A stretch of 35,241 bases of DNA from Rhodoferax sp. (GCA_013791765.1 VMTC01000001.1:1-35241); one strand, 5' to 3'. Counted from the stretch's first letter, positions 24,490 to 33,605 are shown. Notes: generated from the sequence alone by a model not told the origin. Made by a program: numbers and translations.

Positions 24490-24789
24490 ATGACATCCAT
24501 TTCATCGATTGCACTTTCGGGTATGAATGCAGCGCGCTCGTCTTTGAATGCGTCAGCTCACAATGTTGCCAATCTGAACACAAGCGGCTTTCAACGTCAG
24601 GAATCGGTTCAAACTGCACAGAGTGGCGCCGGGGTTTCCACTGCGCTGACGACAGCCAGCAGTGAAGGGTCGTCGTTGGAGACCGATATGGTGAGCCAAC
24701 TCCAGGCCAAGAATTCGTTTCTTGCCAACCTCTCGGTATTCAAGACCAGTGACAAGATGGCTGGTGCGTTGCTGGACTTGAAGGTGTAA
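24490..24789 (+). CDS. Miniature flagellar rod/hook-type protein
   Basis: This 99-residue protein joins two ends of the flagellar axial family. The N-terminus (SSIALSGMNAARSSLNASAH then NVANLNTSGF) is the Flg_bb_rod motif. The C-terminus (LETDMVSQLQAKNSFLANLS then VFKTSDKMAGALLDLKV) is the matching coiled-coil end. The middle domain is almost absent. FlgB and FlgC are larger (about 130-140 residues). A structural role in a rod, or a decayed duplicate, are both possible. No other flagellar gene is adjacent. Confidence 0.75.
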   Translation: MTSISSIALSGMNAARSSLNASAHNVANLNTSGFQRQESVQTAQSGAGVSTALTTASSEGSSLETDMVSQLQAKNSFLANLSVFKTSDKMAGALLDLKV

Positions 24790-24836
24790 GCGCTTCGAGA
24801 TTTCCAGGGGCTGACGCGAGAGACCGTACCTGCAGG

Positions 24837-25556
24837 ATGCGTGATTTCGAACGTTATCTCTGGTTGACATTGCTCGCGCCAGTCCTCTGGCTGCAGGGAA
24901 GGCACGTACGCCTAGTCACCCCTCGTTTGCCGGAACCGCCGGGTCTACGGGAAGGCACATCTGGCCAGGGTCCATTGCTTCGGGTTCTGATAGCCGGCGA
25001 TTCCGCTGCCGCCGGTGTGGGTGCGCCGTCGCAGGACGAAGCATTGTGCGGAAAGCTGGTGAGCCGGCTGAGCCAACATTGCACAGTCGAGTGGCGCCTG
25101 CTGGCGGTCAATGGCCTAGATTCCCCCGGATTGCTCAAGCTGCTTGAAGAAACAGCTGTCCGCAGTTTTGACGTGGTGGTGGTGTCCATCGGCGTCAATG
25201 ACGTGACCGGCCTGCGTTCACCGTCTGAATGGCTGCACTGGCAAAGACGTTTAGCCGCCGCGATTGAACAACGATTTGAGCCCAAACTTCTGATTCACAC
25301 TGCGGTGCCACCGATGCACGGTTTTACTGCGCTGCCACGCCCGTTGCGGTGGTTTCTGGGTCGCTGGGCCATCGAGATGAATCGGCAGTTGGCTGCGTCA
25401 CTTGTTGGCCAGCCACTGCGAGCCTTTCATGTGCCTTTTCAGGGAGCCGGTGCGAACGGGTTGGCGGCAGATGGCTTTCATCCGGGGCCGATTGGCTACG
25501 CGATGTGGGCGCAGGGGCTGAGCCAGCTTATTCTGGCTTCTCCAACGCAGTCATAG
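24837..25556 (+). CDS. SGNH/GDSL-family hydrolase
   Basis: This 239-residue protein has the SGNH blocks: LIAGDSAAAGVGA (block I, nucleophile Ser), AVNGLDSPG (block II), VVVSIGVNDVTG (block III with Asn) and ADGFHPGPIGYAMWA (block V with Asp/His). An N-terminal hydrophobic stretch (LWLTLLAPVLWL) may anchor it in the membrane. Members hydrolyse esters; the substrate is not predictable. Confidence 0.85.
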   Translation: MRDFERYLWLTLLAPVLWLQGRHVRLVTPRLPEPPGLREGTSGQGPLLRVLIAGDSAAAGVGAPSQDEALCGKLVSRLSQHCTVEWRLLAVNGLDSPGLLKLLEETAVRSFDVVVVSIGVNDVTGLRSPSEWLHWQRRLAAAIEQRFEPKLLIHTAVPPMHGFTALPRPLRWFLGRWAIEMNRQLAASLVGQPLRAFHVPFQGAGANGLAADGFHPGPIGYAMWAQGLSQLILASPTQS

Positions 25557-25770
25557 AGTATTCGCGAACGGCATCTCGCTGGAGGTCTAAATACCAGCAG
25601 AACAGTCGTGATTGTCCCCGCGTTGCATTGGTGATTACGCTGTTAACGTGATGCCAGCAAATGCGCTGCAGCGCTGCCGATGGATAGGGCTTCGCCCCGC
25701 TTAGGGCTGACTCCGTGCTATCGTGATGATGGCATTTCGCCTAAACCGTTTGATTCCAAGTGGAGTTCCC

Positions 25771-26184
25771 ATGCCAAAACTGATCTCTCTGGCCCTGGGC
25801 AGCTTGTTTGCTGCCAGTGTTTTGTTTTCAAATGCCGCCATAGGCGCCAGTGAAGCACCGACATCACCAGCCACTGACTGCGCTATTCAGGCCATCAGCA
25901 AGGATGGCAAGCCTCTCTCAGGCGCAGCCAAGACCTCATTCATCAAGAAATGTGAGGCCGACACAGTGACAGCATCGGGTTGTGCTGCCAAGGCCCTCAG
26001 TAAGGATGACAAGCCCCTATCAGGGGCGGCCAAGGCGTCATTCATCAAGAAATGTGAGGCCGACTCAATGACAGCATCGGGCTGTGATGCAAAAGCTGTG
26101 GATAAGAACGGTAGGGCTTTGGGTGGTGCAGCCAAGAACTCGTTCATGAAAAAGTGTGTAGCCGACTTTAAGGCCAGCACGTAG
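25771..26184 (+). CDS. PsiF-repeat protein, secreted
   Basis: This 137-residue protein starts with a signal peptide (LISLALGSLFAASVLF, then NAAIGAS) and has three PsiF-like repeats. Each has a Cys, K(A/D)xGK/RPLSGAAK, SFxKKC. The repeats read C...KDGKPLSGAAK...FIKKC twice and KNGRALGGAAK...FMKKC last, with two cysteines per repeat that may form disulphides. PsiF is a periplasmic phosphate-starvation protein in E. coli, of unknown role. ATG 25771 was chosen for GGAG upstream and the signal peptide; an in-frame ATG lies at 25723. Confidence 0.82.
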   Translation: MPKLISLALGSLFAASVLFSNAAIGASEAPTSPATDCAIQAISKDGKPLSGAAKTSFIKKCEADTVTASGCAAKALSKDDKPLSGAAKASFIKKCEADSMTASGCDAKAVDKNGRALGGAAKNSFMKKCVADFKAST

Positions 26185-26366
26185 CGCTTCTTTTTAGTCA
26201 GAAAGCGCCGGCTACGCCACAGCGTTTTTGTTCTGCTGATGATGGAATTCTGCAGTTTTTCAAGATATGCAGAGCCTGCAAATTTTCACCTAAGCACTAC
26301 CGCCAGAGCATAAATATCAGGGTGGCTATGAATTTCTCTGAGTACATCAGGAACATGGCCTAAATT

Positions 26367-26645
26367 TCAGTGGATTCTTGGCAGCGCACCGCGAAGCTGC
26401 TGCCAAAATGCGTAAATGATGGCGAAGCTCGCATCGTCGGGATTTTCTTTACCTGAATCGCGGAGCAATTGGGTGTTCCCATCATAGAAGCCCAGGTTGT
26501 TGCGGATCCACAGCCCCAAACCGAAGTGCAAATTGATCAGGTCGTCCTCGGCCATCTCAGCGATCTTGGCCTGCTCGGATTCCTCCACCATACCCAGGAG
26601 AAGACGCACCGCAGCATCCCCCGTGGTTGGAAATTCATTCGCCAT
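26367..26645 (-). CDS. DUF6794-like protein
   Basis: This 92-residue protein has FPTTGDAAVRLLLGMV at the start, then AEDDLINLHFGLGLWIRNNL and GKENPDDASFAIIYAFWQQL. The HFGLGxxIRNxxG and HPDDAS-type segments fit the DUF6794 family (from memory), whose function is unknown. ATG 26645 has a strong GGAAGGG ribosome site. It overlaps the nuclease gene by 11 bases, so the two are coupled. Confidence 0.7.
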   Translation of the reverse strand: MANEFPTTGDAAVRLLLGMVEESEQAKIAEMAEDDLINLHFGLGLWIRNNLGFYDGNTQLLRDSGKENPDDASFAIIYAFWQQLRGALPRIH

Positions 26646-27156
26646 GGTCACCCTTCCTCCAGTCCCAGGGCGCAATGGGTGACTTGTCGCCCCATAGACC
26701 CTGGCGGCGCGACTGAGCGCCCAGTTCAGCTTTCTCATATTTTGGCAGGTCATCAGCGGACTGTTCCTTGGCGTACTTGCGGTACCACCAAGCCAGACCG
26801 GCGCTAACCTGACTTAAGCCTGCGTCGAATGTCCTGGAACAAGCACTTGAGCAGCAGGGCGACGCCACCAGAACTTTGCCCACGATGCGTTTGTACCGAT
26901 CACGCTTTGTCCACTCGATGTCGACCTCTTTGTCGAAAACCAGTCGCGACAGGTTTTCCTTGGACACCTGACCGAACGCCTGCTTTTTCTCGGGCGCATC
27001 AACGCCAGCGACGCGAATTTTGTGCTGTACCTTGGCGTCGTCAAGCACCGTGATGGTGTCGCCGTCAGAAATGCCAACAACCCGCCCGCTCAGCACCTCG
27101 GCACCAGCCGGACAGAAGGCCACGACCAGCGCCAGCGCGAATCCAAAAATCTTCAT
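26635..27156 (-). CDS. Thermonuclease (SNase-like) family protein, secreted
   Basis: This 173-residue protein has a signal peptide (IFGFALALVVAFCPAGA) and an SNase domain: GRVVGISDGDTITVLDD, IRVAGVDAPEKKQAF (the Asp and Arg of the active site), KRDRYKRIVGKVLV. The C-terminal end (LAWWYRKYAK) is typical of the bacterial TNase-like group. Members cut DNA/RNA outside the cytoplasm with Ca2+. It is upstream of the DUF6794 gene in a two-gene operon. Confidence 0.92.
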   Translation of the reverse strand: MKIFGFALALVVAFCPAGAEVLSGRVVGISDGDTITVLDDAKVQHKIRVAGVDAPEKKQAFGQVSKENLSRLVFDKEVDIEWTKRDRYKRIVGKVLVASPCCSSACSRTFDAGLSQVSAGLAWWYRKYAKEQSADDLPKYEKAELGAQSRRQGLWGDKSPIAPWDWRKGDHGE

Positions 27157-27198
27157 CCCATTGCCCTACGTTACCCATCGTCTTGGAGGATTTGAATC

Positions 27199-28833
27199 AT
27201 GATTTCTAGGCCTTTCAAATGCCCTTTGCAAACCATGAAACCTATTAAACTTACTCCCCCCGAACAGATGTCAGCGAGCCAGCGCGCGGCTGAAATCACA
27301 TCCATCCTTTGCACAGCCATTATGCGTACACACGCCAGTGGTCAAGTGGCGACAGAGCAAATAGAAAGACAAGTTGGACTTGGCTTTGCTGGTCACCAGC
27401 GCGTTCATACGAACCCCTACCTGTCGCTCGCCCGTGTGGCTGGTGTTGACTGGAGCGTTGCCCAAACCTTGAGCGACGAAGAACTTGAGGCCCGGCTATA
27501 CCGCTCAGCGTTACCGCGTAACAGCAAACAGCTGCTCCCCGACTTTGCCAACGTGCACACTGAACTCAAACGCGCCGGTGTCACCCTGCAACTGCTGTGG
27601 GAGGAATACGCCAAAGACAACGAACTGGCCTTCAAGTACACCAGCTTTTGCGTCAAGTACCGCCAATGGGCCATGGGCCTGAAACGCTCCATGCGCCAAA
27701 TCCACATTGGTGGCGAGAAGCTGTTCGTCGACTACGCCGGTCAAACCATCCCGCTGATTGATGCCGTCACAGGGGAGATCACCAAAGCGCAAATCTTCGT
27801 AGCCACCTTGGGCGCATCCAACTACACCTTCGCCTGTGCCACGGCGCGCCAGACCACAGCTGACTGGATCGGTGCCCAAGTACTGGCACTGGAGCATTTC
27901 GGTGGGGCACCGCGCCTTATCGTGCCCGACCAAACCCGCTCCCTGATCAAGAACTCCTGCAGCTACGACCCGCAGAACAACCGCTTGTACGAAGAATTCG
28001 CCGCCCACTATGGCTGCGCCCTGTTGGCGGCCAGGCCCGCGCACCCCAGAGACAAGCCCAAGGTCGAGTGCGCCGTACTGGTCGTTGAGCGCTGGATACT
28101 GGCACGCCTGCGCAATCGCAAATTCTTCAACCTGACAGAGCTCAACCACGCCATTGCCCTGCTGCTGAACGATCTCAACGCGCGCGCCTTCAAAAAGTTA
28201 CCCGGTAACAGACGCAGCGCCTTTGAGCAGCTTGATTTGCCGGCCCTGCGGCCACTGCCAGCCAAACGCTTTGAGCTGTTTCGCTGGAAGTCGGCCAAGG
28301 TCAACATCGACTACCACGTGGAATTCGAGGGCCACTACTACAGCGTGCCGCACACCCTGGTGCGCACCACGGTGGAACTACGCGCCACCGACACCTTGTT
28401 GGAATGTTACTCAGCCAACCAGCGCGTGGCCTGCCACGCAGTGAGTCACATCAAGGGCAAACACACCACCATTGCCGATCACATGCCCGCCTCGCACCGG
28501 GCGCATTTGGAATGGACGCCGCAAAAACTCATTGACTGGGGCCTGCGCATTGGAGTGAGCACCGCACAGGTGGTGAGCTGGCAGCTTGAACACCGCGCTC
28601 ATCCTGAGCAGGGTTACCGGGCGTGTCTGGGCTTGCAGCGTTTGGCACGCGAATTCACACCGGCCAGGCTGGAGGCGGCCTGCACCCGGGCCGTGGCAAT
28701 TCGGTCTCTGACCTACCGCAGTGTGAGCTCCATCCTCAAGACGGGCCTGGATCGCCAGCACAACCTGCCAACGACTGCGCCTGGCGCGCTCCCCCTGCAC
28801 GACAACATTCGTGGGGCGGATTATTTCCACTGA
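27199..28833 (+). CDS. istA: IS21-family transposase IstA, chimeric N-terminus
   Basis: From about residue 75 ([20 protein letters not shown]) this 544-residue product is an IS21 IstA, with the catalytic triad D178 (FVDYAGQ), D244 (VPDQTRS) and E290 (KVECAV) and the C-terminal beta domain. The first 70 residues are not IstA: the usual helix-turn-helix is replaced by [20 protein letters not shown] then [18 protein letters not shown], which resembles a small hypothetical protein common in this group. The element seems to have recombined in frame into that gene. It probably cannot bind its own ends. GGAGGA precedes the ATG at 27199. Confidence 0.8.
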   Translation: MISRPFKCPLQTMKPIKLTPPEQMSASQRAAEITSILCTAIMRTHASGQVATEQIERQVGLGFAGHQRVHTNPYLSLARVAGVDWSVAQTLSDEELEARLYRSALPRNSKQLLPDFANVHTELKRAGVTLQLLWEEYAKDNELAFKYTSFCVKYRQWAMGLKRSMRQIHIGGEKLFVDYAGQTIPLIDAVTGEITKAQIFVATLGASNYTFACATARQTTADWIGAQVLALEHFGGAPRLIVPDQTRSLIKNSCSYDPQNNRLYEEFAAHYGCALLAARPAHPRDKPKVECAVLVVERWILARLRNRKFFNLTELNHAIALLLNDLNARAFKKLPGNRRSAFEQLDLPALRPLPAKRFELFRWKSAKVNIDYHVEFEGHYYSVPHTLVRTTVELRATDTLLECYSANQRVACHAVSHIKGKHTTIADHMPASHRAHLEWTPQKLIDWGLRIGVSTAQVVSWQLEHRAHPEQGYRACLGLQRLAREFTPARLEAACTRAVAIRSLTYRSVSSILKTGLDRQHNLPTTAPGALPLHDNIRGADYFH

Positions 28834-29322
28834 GCCCAGGCCGAGCCAAAACCCAAAAACCCAAAAACACAGGATTAACCATGAACGAACATACCCTTAC
28901 CCAACTTTGCAGCCTGCGCCTGGACGGCATGGTGCGCGCCCTTGAAGAGCAAGCCACCAGCACTGCCGCCAGCGCTCTTGGGTTCGATGAACGATTCTCC
29001 CTGCTGGTGCAGCGTGAGGTGGCCTGGCGTGATGAGCGCCGGGTCGCGCGCCTGCTCAAGGCGGCCAAACTCAAGGTCAGTAGCGCCTGCGTGCAAGACA
29101 TTGATTGGCGCGCCAGCAGGTCGCTGGACCGTTCACTTGTGAGCGCTTTAGCCGGGGGCGACTGGATACGTCATGCCCAGAATCTCCTGATCACCGGTGC
29201 CACCGGGTGCGGCAAGACCTGGCTTGGCTGTGCTTTGGCACATCAGGCAGCCAGAATGGGCTTCTCGGTGCTGTACGTGCGCGCAGGGCGGCTCTTTGAT
29301 GAACTGCAGCCTCTGTTTCTAC
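27420..29322 (+). mobile_element. IS21-family element, truncated at both ends
   Basis: Recognisable IS21 sequence runs from the istA region around 27420 to the istB break around 29322. Neither terminal repeat is visible. The 160 bases after it (29370-29529) hold no gene; they include a short GAGCC...GGCTC hairpin and the MPE-NTPase ribosome site. Confidence 0.7.
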
Positions 29323-29369
29323 TTCCGGATCAGACTGGAAGCGGACACACGCCGCGCTCCGAAGCTTAA
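28881..29369 (+). pseudogene. istB: IstB helper ATPase, truncated
   Basis: The frame starts [17 protein letters not shown] and continues as a normal IstB to Walker A ([20 protein letters not shown]) and [11 protein letters not shown]. After about residue 146 the sequence turns into unrelated [10 protein letters not shown]..., ending at 29369. The Walker B and C-terminal part are missing, so it is non-functional. It lies 47 bases after istA. Confidence 0.85.
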
Positions 29370-29529
29370 CGACGCCGCTAATTGCGTGCCAACGTTATAC
29401 GCAATTATTTTGGCTGCAACCGGCGGTCATAATTCGGACCGGCAGGATTTCATGCCAAACAATGCGACAACGAGCCTCATATGGGGGCTCACACGCGTGA
29501 GACTCAAATAATTTAAAAGGGCGAGGCAC

Positions 29530-32500
29530 ATGACTCTATCAATTTTGCACTTGAGCGATATTCATATTAAGGAAAGAAATGACTCGATCCTGAGGCGTAG
29601 TGGTCAGATTGCTTCGGCCTTAAATCCATATCTATCAAACACAACAGCGGTGGTGATTCTAGTTTCAGGTGATGTGGCACAGGCTGGAACACGAGCGGAA
29701 TATGAGCTGGCTAATAAATTCTTTAGTGAGATTCTTGAAGCGCTACGCCGTGAAACTGAGGTGCCAATACATTTTGTGATCTCCCCAGGAAACCATGATT
29801 GCGACTTTTCGGGCGATCAAGATGCAAGAATTGCCATCGTCCAAGCAACATTGAAGCGAAGTGGCGAGATACCTGGAAGCTATGTGGAGATGGGTGTCTC
29901 TGTGCAAAAAGATTTTTTTAAGTTTAGAGCGGCTCATGAAACCACTACGGCCATCCAATTTTCGGATGCATTATGGACCACCTATGCCTTCGAGGTTGCG
30001 GGAAAGAAATTGCTGTTTGATGTACTTAACGCCTCCTGGGTTTCCCTGAGATATGAACAGCAAGGCGGTCTGTTATTTCCCTTCGAAAGATATGAAAAAC
30101 TGAAAGACAACGCGTGTGATCTGCGAATATGCGCGATACACCATCCTTTGAACTGGTATGGACAAACCAACTACTTGCCATTCAGATCGTTTCTTCACCG
30201 GATTTCAGATTTTTTGTTTACTGGCCATGAGCATCAGAGCGCGGGCCGGCTTACTGACGACGCCCAAGACGGAGAGTGCATTTACATCGAAGGCGCCGCT
30301 TTGCAGCAAAGATCGTCGGCACATTCAGGTTTCAACATCGTGCAGGTGGACCTAGACAGCAAGAAATTCAAATACGAGAAATTTGAGTTTGAGGCTCCTC
30401 GCTACGAACCCAAAGAAGCTGGAGTTGAGTGGAACGACTATCGCGCACTTCCCAAAAGGGCTGTTGTAGCAATGGCGTTGACTGAGGAGTTTTTGAAGGC
30501 AATAAAAGATCCGGGTGCGACTCTCAAACATCCCACAGGTCGACAGCTAGAACTCAGCGACTTCTACGTCTTTCCTGATTTGGACTTTAAATCAGGAAAG
30601 GAGCCCGACGATCTGAAATTAAGAAATCTAAAAAAATTGAATTCCAGGGTTTTGTGCAATCTGGAAGGTCTCACACAGAATGTATTGTTAGACGGCGATG
30701 ATAGCGCGGGAAAAACGCGCCTTCTCTTTCGCCTGTATTCTGAATATCATGCTCAAGGCTATTTGCCGCTGTTCGTACGGGGAGCAAAAGTTAAGAGCTG
30801 TTCCCTTTCTGAAATTGAGAGACAACTAGATGCCGCATTGTCAGCTCAATATGGCGATTTAAATAAAATTGCTTTCAAACAAGCATCTAAAGCGAAAAAA
30901 ATCTTGTTACTTGATGACTTGGACTTATCGCCACTCAACCGCGCCAGCAGATCGAAATTTTTGGAAATCATTATTCCAAGATTTTCACGGGTAATCATCA
31001 CTGTTGGGGAAAGCTACGAGCTTGCTGAGTTTTTCGATGGGGATGCAATTAGTGAATTGGCCCTGTTCAATCACTACAAAATTCTTGAATTGGGACATGA
31101 ACGGCGAAGTGAACTCATAAGAAAATGGAACTCTTTAGGTATTGATGAAACCGTTTCTCACAATCAACTGTTGGCTATGTGCGACCAAGCTGAAGACCTA
31201 ATTGAATCTGCGCGACTACAACACATTGCATCAACGGTACCTATCTTCGTGCTATCGCTGCTCCAAGCCGCGGCATCCGGAATTACTAAAGATCAGCAGA
31301 ACTCCTCGTTCGCCCACTATTACTACTTCTTGGTGATTGGTGCGTTGGAGCAAGGAGGAGTCAAACCAGATGACATGGCGCCATATCTCGCGGCGTGCAC
31401 TCACCTAAGTTGGTTTATGAAGAAAAATGGTCACGAACACCAAATTTCAAGGCATCAGTTTGATCGATTCATACGTGAGTATTCTGACAAGTGGACACAA
31501 ACTGACGGTGCTCTACTTCTTCAAACACTCATTGCGGCAAACCTTATCAATCAGGATGTCGACTGTTTAGGTTTTTCATATCCTTACGCATACTACTACT
31601 TCCTAGGTCGCTACACCAATTTGGCTATCGGTGAAGAGGATGTGAAAGAATATTTACGTCACTGCATGAAAAATTTGTACGTGCGGGAATGCGCAAACAC
31701 CCTGATTTTTTTGGCTCACAACAGTGGAAATAGTGTGGTGCTTGATCATATTGTGGGGGCGTTGGAAGAACATTTTCCGAATAGCAAGCCTGTCACTTTA
31801 TCCAAAGAAGACGTCAAAAGTGTTGCGAAGCTAATCTCGTTTGCGCCGTCCATCAAATATAAAGCGCAAAAACCTGAGGAATACCGGCGCATTCAGGCAC
31901 AGAAACGAGACGAAGAAAGTGCCAATCATGATGGCCTAGCTGAAAAGCCCAATGGAAACGACAAACCTCGGGACATTCTTCAGGAAATGGTGAGTCTCAA
32001 CAAATCCATTGAAATTGCTGGAGCCTTGCTAACACATCAATATTCGAATTATTCCCGGTCAAAAAAGGACGCTGCCGTCAAGGCAATATTTGACAGCTCT
32101 TTACGCGCAATACGCGAGTTCTATTCCATTTTTGAAGAGCATTCAGAAGAGCTGGTACGGGCAGTTACGGTTAGAGCAAAATCACGTGGAAATGATCTGA
32201 CATCTGAGCAGGCTGAGCTACAAACTCGTTATGCAATTGGGTATCTCCTACGCGCAATTGGAACAACATTTGTGACCAAGGCCGGAATGCACGTCACTGC
32301 AAAGGCCATCTCTAGCAATGTCACAGATGTTATGGGCACCAACCCGTCTTGCGCGTATCGTCTTATAAAAATTGCACAAGATTTGCAGCGCCCCAGCCGA
32401 CTGCCTCGACTTGAAATTAAGAAACTAATAAATGAAGAGTCGGAGAACCCCTGCGTCATGGGGGTTCTTCAACTCTTAGTGCTCAAGCGCATGTATATCT

Positions 32501-32613
32501 ACGAAACCGATTTTGACGATAAGGATTGGGCGATCAGCACGTTTGAGGTTGGCGGCAACGCAAAATCGATAGAGATGAAACATCGCAGCCCGTCAGCTAA
32601 GCGATGGGAGTGA
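29530..32613 (+). CDS. Metallophosphoesterase-P-loop NTPase fusion, candidate defence protein
   Basis: This 1027-residue protein has an N-terminal calcineurin-like metallophosphoesterase: LSDIHI (D10, H12), GDVA (D48), GNHD (N88, H89), HH (204-205) and GHEH (H233, H235), so all metal ligands are present. A P-loop NTPase follows, with Walker A GDDSAGKT (389-396) and Walker B ILLLDDLD (D462, D463), then a NACHT/STAND-like helical C-terminus containing Tyr-rich FAHYYYFL and FSYPYAYYYFLGRY. An effector domain plus STAND-type ATPase plus sensor-like C-terminus is the layout of bacterial anti-phage proteins (Avs/bNACHT type). It is AT-rich and lies between mobile-element fragments. The ligand and substrate are unknown. 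Confidence 0.78.
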   Translation: MTLSILHLSDIHIKERNDSILRRSGQIASALNPYLSNTTAVVILVSGDVAQAGTRAEYELANKFFSEILEALRRETEVPIHFVISPGNHDCDFSGDQDARIAIVQATLKRSGEIPGSYVEMGVSVQKDFFKFRAAHETTTAIQFSDALWTTYAFEVAGKKLLFDVLNASWVSLRYEQQGGLLFPFERYEKLKDNACDLRICAIHHPLNWYGQTNYLPFRSFLHRISDFLFTGHEHQSAGRLTDDAQDGECIYIEGAALQQRSSAHSGFNIVQVDLDSKKFKYEKFEFEAPRYEPKEAGVEWNDYRALPKRAVVAMALTEEFLKAIKDPGATLKHPTGRQLELSDFYVFPDLDFKSGKEPDDLKLRNLKKLNSRVLCNLEGLTQNVLLDGDDSAGKTRLLFRLYSEYHAQGYLPLFVRGAKVKSCSLSEIERQLDAALSAQYGDLNKIAFKQASKAKKILLLDDLDLSPLNRASRSKFLEIIIPRFSRVIITVGESYELAEFFDGDAISELALFNHYKILELGHERRSELIRKWNSLGIDETVSHNQLLAMCDQAEDLIESARLQHIASTVPIFVLSLLQAAASGITKDQQNSSFAHYYYFLVIGALEQGGVKPDDMAPYLAACTHLSWFMKKNGHEHQISRHQFDRFIREYSDKWTQTDGALLLQTLIAANLINQDVDCLGFSYPYAYYYFLGRYTNLAIGEEDVKEYLRHCMKNLYVRECANTLIFLAHNSGNSVVLDHIVGALEEHFPNSKPVTLSKEDVKSVAKLISFAPSIKYKAQKPEEYRRIQAQKRDEESANHDGLAEKPNGNDKPRDILQEMVSLNKSIEIAGALLTHQYSNYSRSKKDAAVKAIFDSSLRAIREFYSIFEEHSEELVRAVTVRAKSRGNDLTSEQAELQTRYAIGYLLRAIGTTFVTKAGMHVTAKAISSNVTDVMGTNPSCAYRLIKIAQDLQRPSRLPRLEIKKLINEESENPCVMGVLQLLVLKRMYIYETDFDDKDWAISTFEVGGNAKSIEMKHRSPSAKRWE

Positions 32614-32719
32614 GTATGTGTTCATCCCAACATATTCAACGGGTATTGAATTCATATCCCCCAATCGGGTGAGTTCGTCGAAAGTCCGCTCCCGCTGCAC
32701 TGCCGAAATTCATCACGCT

Positions 32720-32908
32720 CTAAAGCGAGTGCTTTATTTCTGCGTCCCGCATCAACATTTCAAGCTGCGTCTCAAGCCGAATAACTCGCTCGGTAAGATT
32801 TTCAATCTTCACCTGTTGAGACTTCATCGCTTCTGATTGAGATTTCACTTTATCCTCCAATTTAATCATGGAGGTTAGAGCACCCCAAATCTTGTCAGTA
32901 ACACCCAT
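32720..32908 (-). CDS. Small coiled-coil protein
   Basis: The 62-residue product has a heptad-rich helix (KLEDKVKSQSEAMKSQQVKI then ENLTERVIRLETQLEMLM), so it should form a coiled coil. Its ATG overlaps the stop of the upstream ribbon-helix-helix gene by one base, so the two form an operon. The family is not recognised. Confidence 0.7.
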   Translation of the reverse strand: MGVTDKIWGALTSMIKLEDKVKSQSEAMKSQQVKIENLTERVIRLETQLEMLMRDAEIKHSL

Positions 32909-33219
32909 CAGAACCCCGCCCTGGTTGTCGCCTTGACGGGTTTTACCGCTGCAGATTCCATGCTGACAATGCGTTTGTTGCTCGCAGCAATGAAAGCCAT
33001 CGCGTCGTCAATTGCAGAACCCGCTCGGTCAGCAGCACCTTTGGCAGCATCTGCAAGTGCGCCCAACTCTTGATCAGCCTCGTCAGTGGCATAAGCAAAG
33101 GCTCCTCTGCGCATTAACTCCGACACCGGCATGTCCAATTTCTTGGCTTTGGTTGTTATGGCCTGCTTGTCATGCAAAGTCGCTTGAACCACTATTCGTG
33201 CGATTGCCGTAGCTACCAT
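32908..33219 (-). CDS. Ribbon-helix-helix-like DNA-binding protein
   Basis: The 103-residue protein starts VATAIARIVVQATLHDKQAI then KKLDMPVSELMRRGAFAYA, a strand-helix-helix pattern. The Ala-rich C-terminal half is acidic helix. It probably represses its own promoter: a perfect inverted repeat and a palindrome lie just upstream. ATG 33219 (GGAG at the right distance) was chosen over an upstream in-frame ATG at 33264, which falls in the operator. It resembles antitoxin- or plasmid-type regulators; no toxin partner is recognised beyond the coiled-coil gene. Confidence 0.7.
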   Translation of the reverse strand: MVATAIARIVVQATLHDKQAITTKAKKLDMPVSELMRRGAFAYATDEADQELGALADAAKGAADRAGSAIDDAMAFIAASNKRIVSMESAAVKPVKATTRAGF

Positions 33220-33238
33220 TTCTGCTCCAAAAATTAAA

Positions 33239-33300
33239 TATGTACATGGACATTGTATGTACATACAAATTTACGTGTCAAGGTTTGTCAATTGACAAAC
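33239..33300 (-). promoter_or_regulatory. Promoter with two palindromic operators
   Basis: On the minus strand, TTGACA (33276-33281) and TACAAT (33252-33257) are spaced by 18 bases. TATGTACAT (33239-33247) and ATGTACATA (33257-33265) are perfect 9-base inverted arms around a 9-base spacer that spans the -10 box. Upstream of the -35 lies an 18-base perfect palindrome, GTTTGTCAATTGACAAAC (33283-33300). A dimeric repressor bound here would block RNA polymerase. The adjacent RHH protein is the likely ligand. Confidence 0.7.
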
Positions 33301-33449
33301 TCCCCTCTCCCACAACTTTGACTTTTGGATGTTGAGTGACTAAGAGAAAATGTGGCATGTGGATTTCCTTTTTGGTCAGATCGCCTCAAACACTTGGTCT
33401 AGGTCCACAGCTTCCTCAAACCATGTGAACTCCAGCTCGCCGTCTACGT

Positions 33450-33605
33450 TGTGCGTACATCAGTCAACTCGATGACGTGGAGCGTGAGGTCAAGCATCTC
33501 GTTGTGGATGAGCGCCTGCAAATCCGACAAAGGCAATCAAAACCACTTGCCTGTGCGTTCAAAGAGTGGCTGCTGCTGCAGCGCCAGAAAATCACGGATG
33601 GGTCT
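33450..33605 (+). pseudogene. IS66-family transposase fragment
   Basis: One open frame reads ISQLDDVEREVKHLVVDERL then QIRQRQSKPLACAFKEWLLL, close to the IS66 TnpC segment before the DDE glutamate region (IxREI...DERLxxRQxxSxPLxxxxxxWL). Nothing of the rest is left. On the opposite strand at about 33384-33440 a tail (ELEFTWFEEAVDLDQVFEAI, stop) may be a second gene scrap. No gene was found in 33301-33449 or 33606-33772. Confidence 0.72.

Noticed and set aside
29355-29410. Integron attC-like GCTTAAC...GTTATAC pair after the istB remnant
   Set aside because: The second box does not match GTTRRRY and the two cannot pair; no integrase is near.
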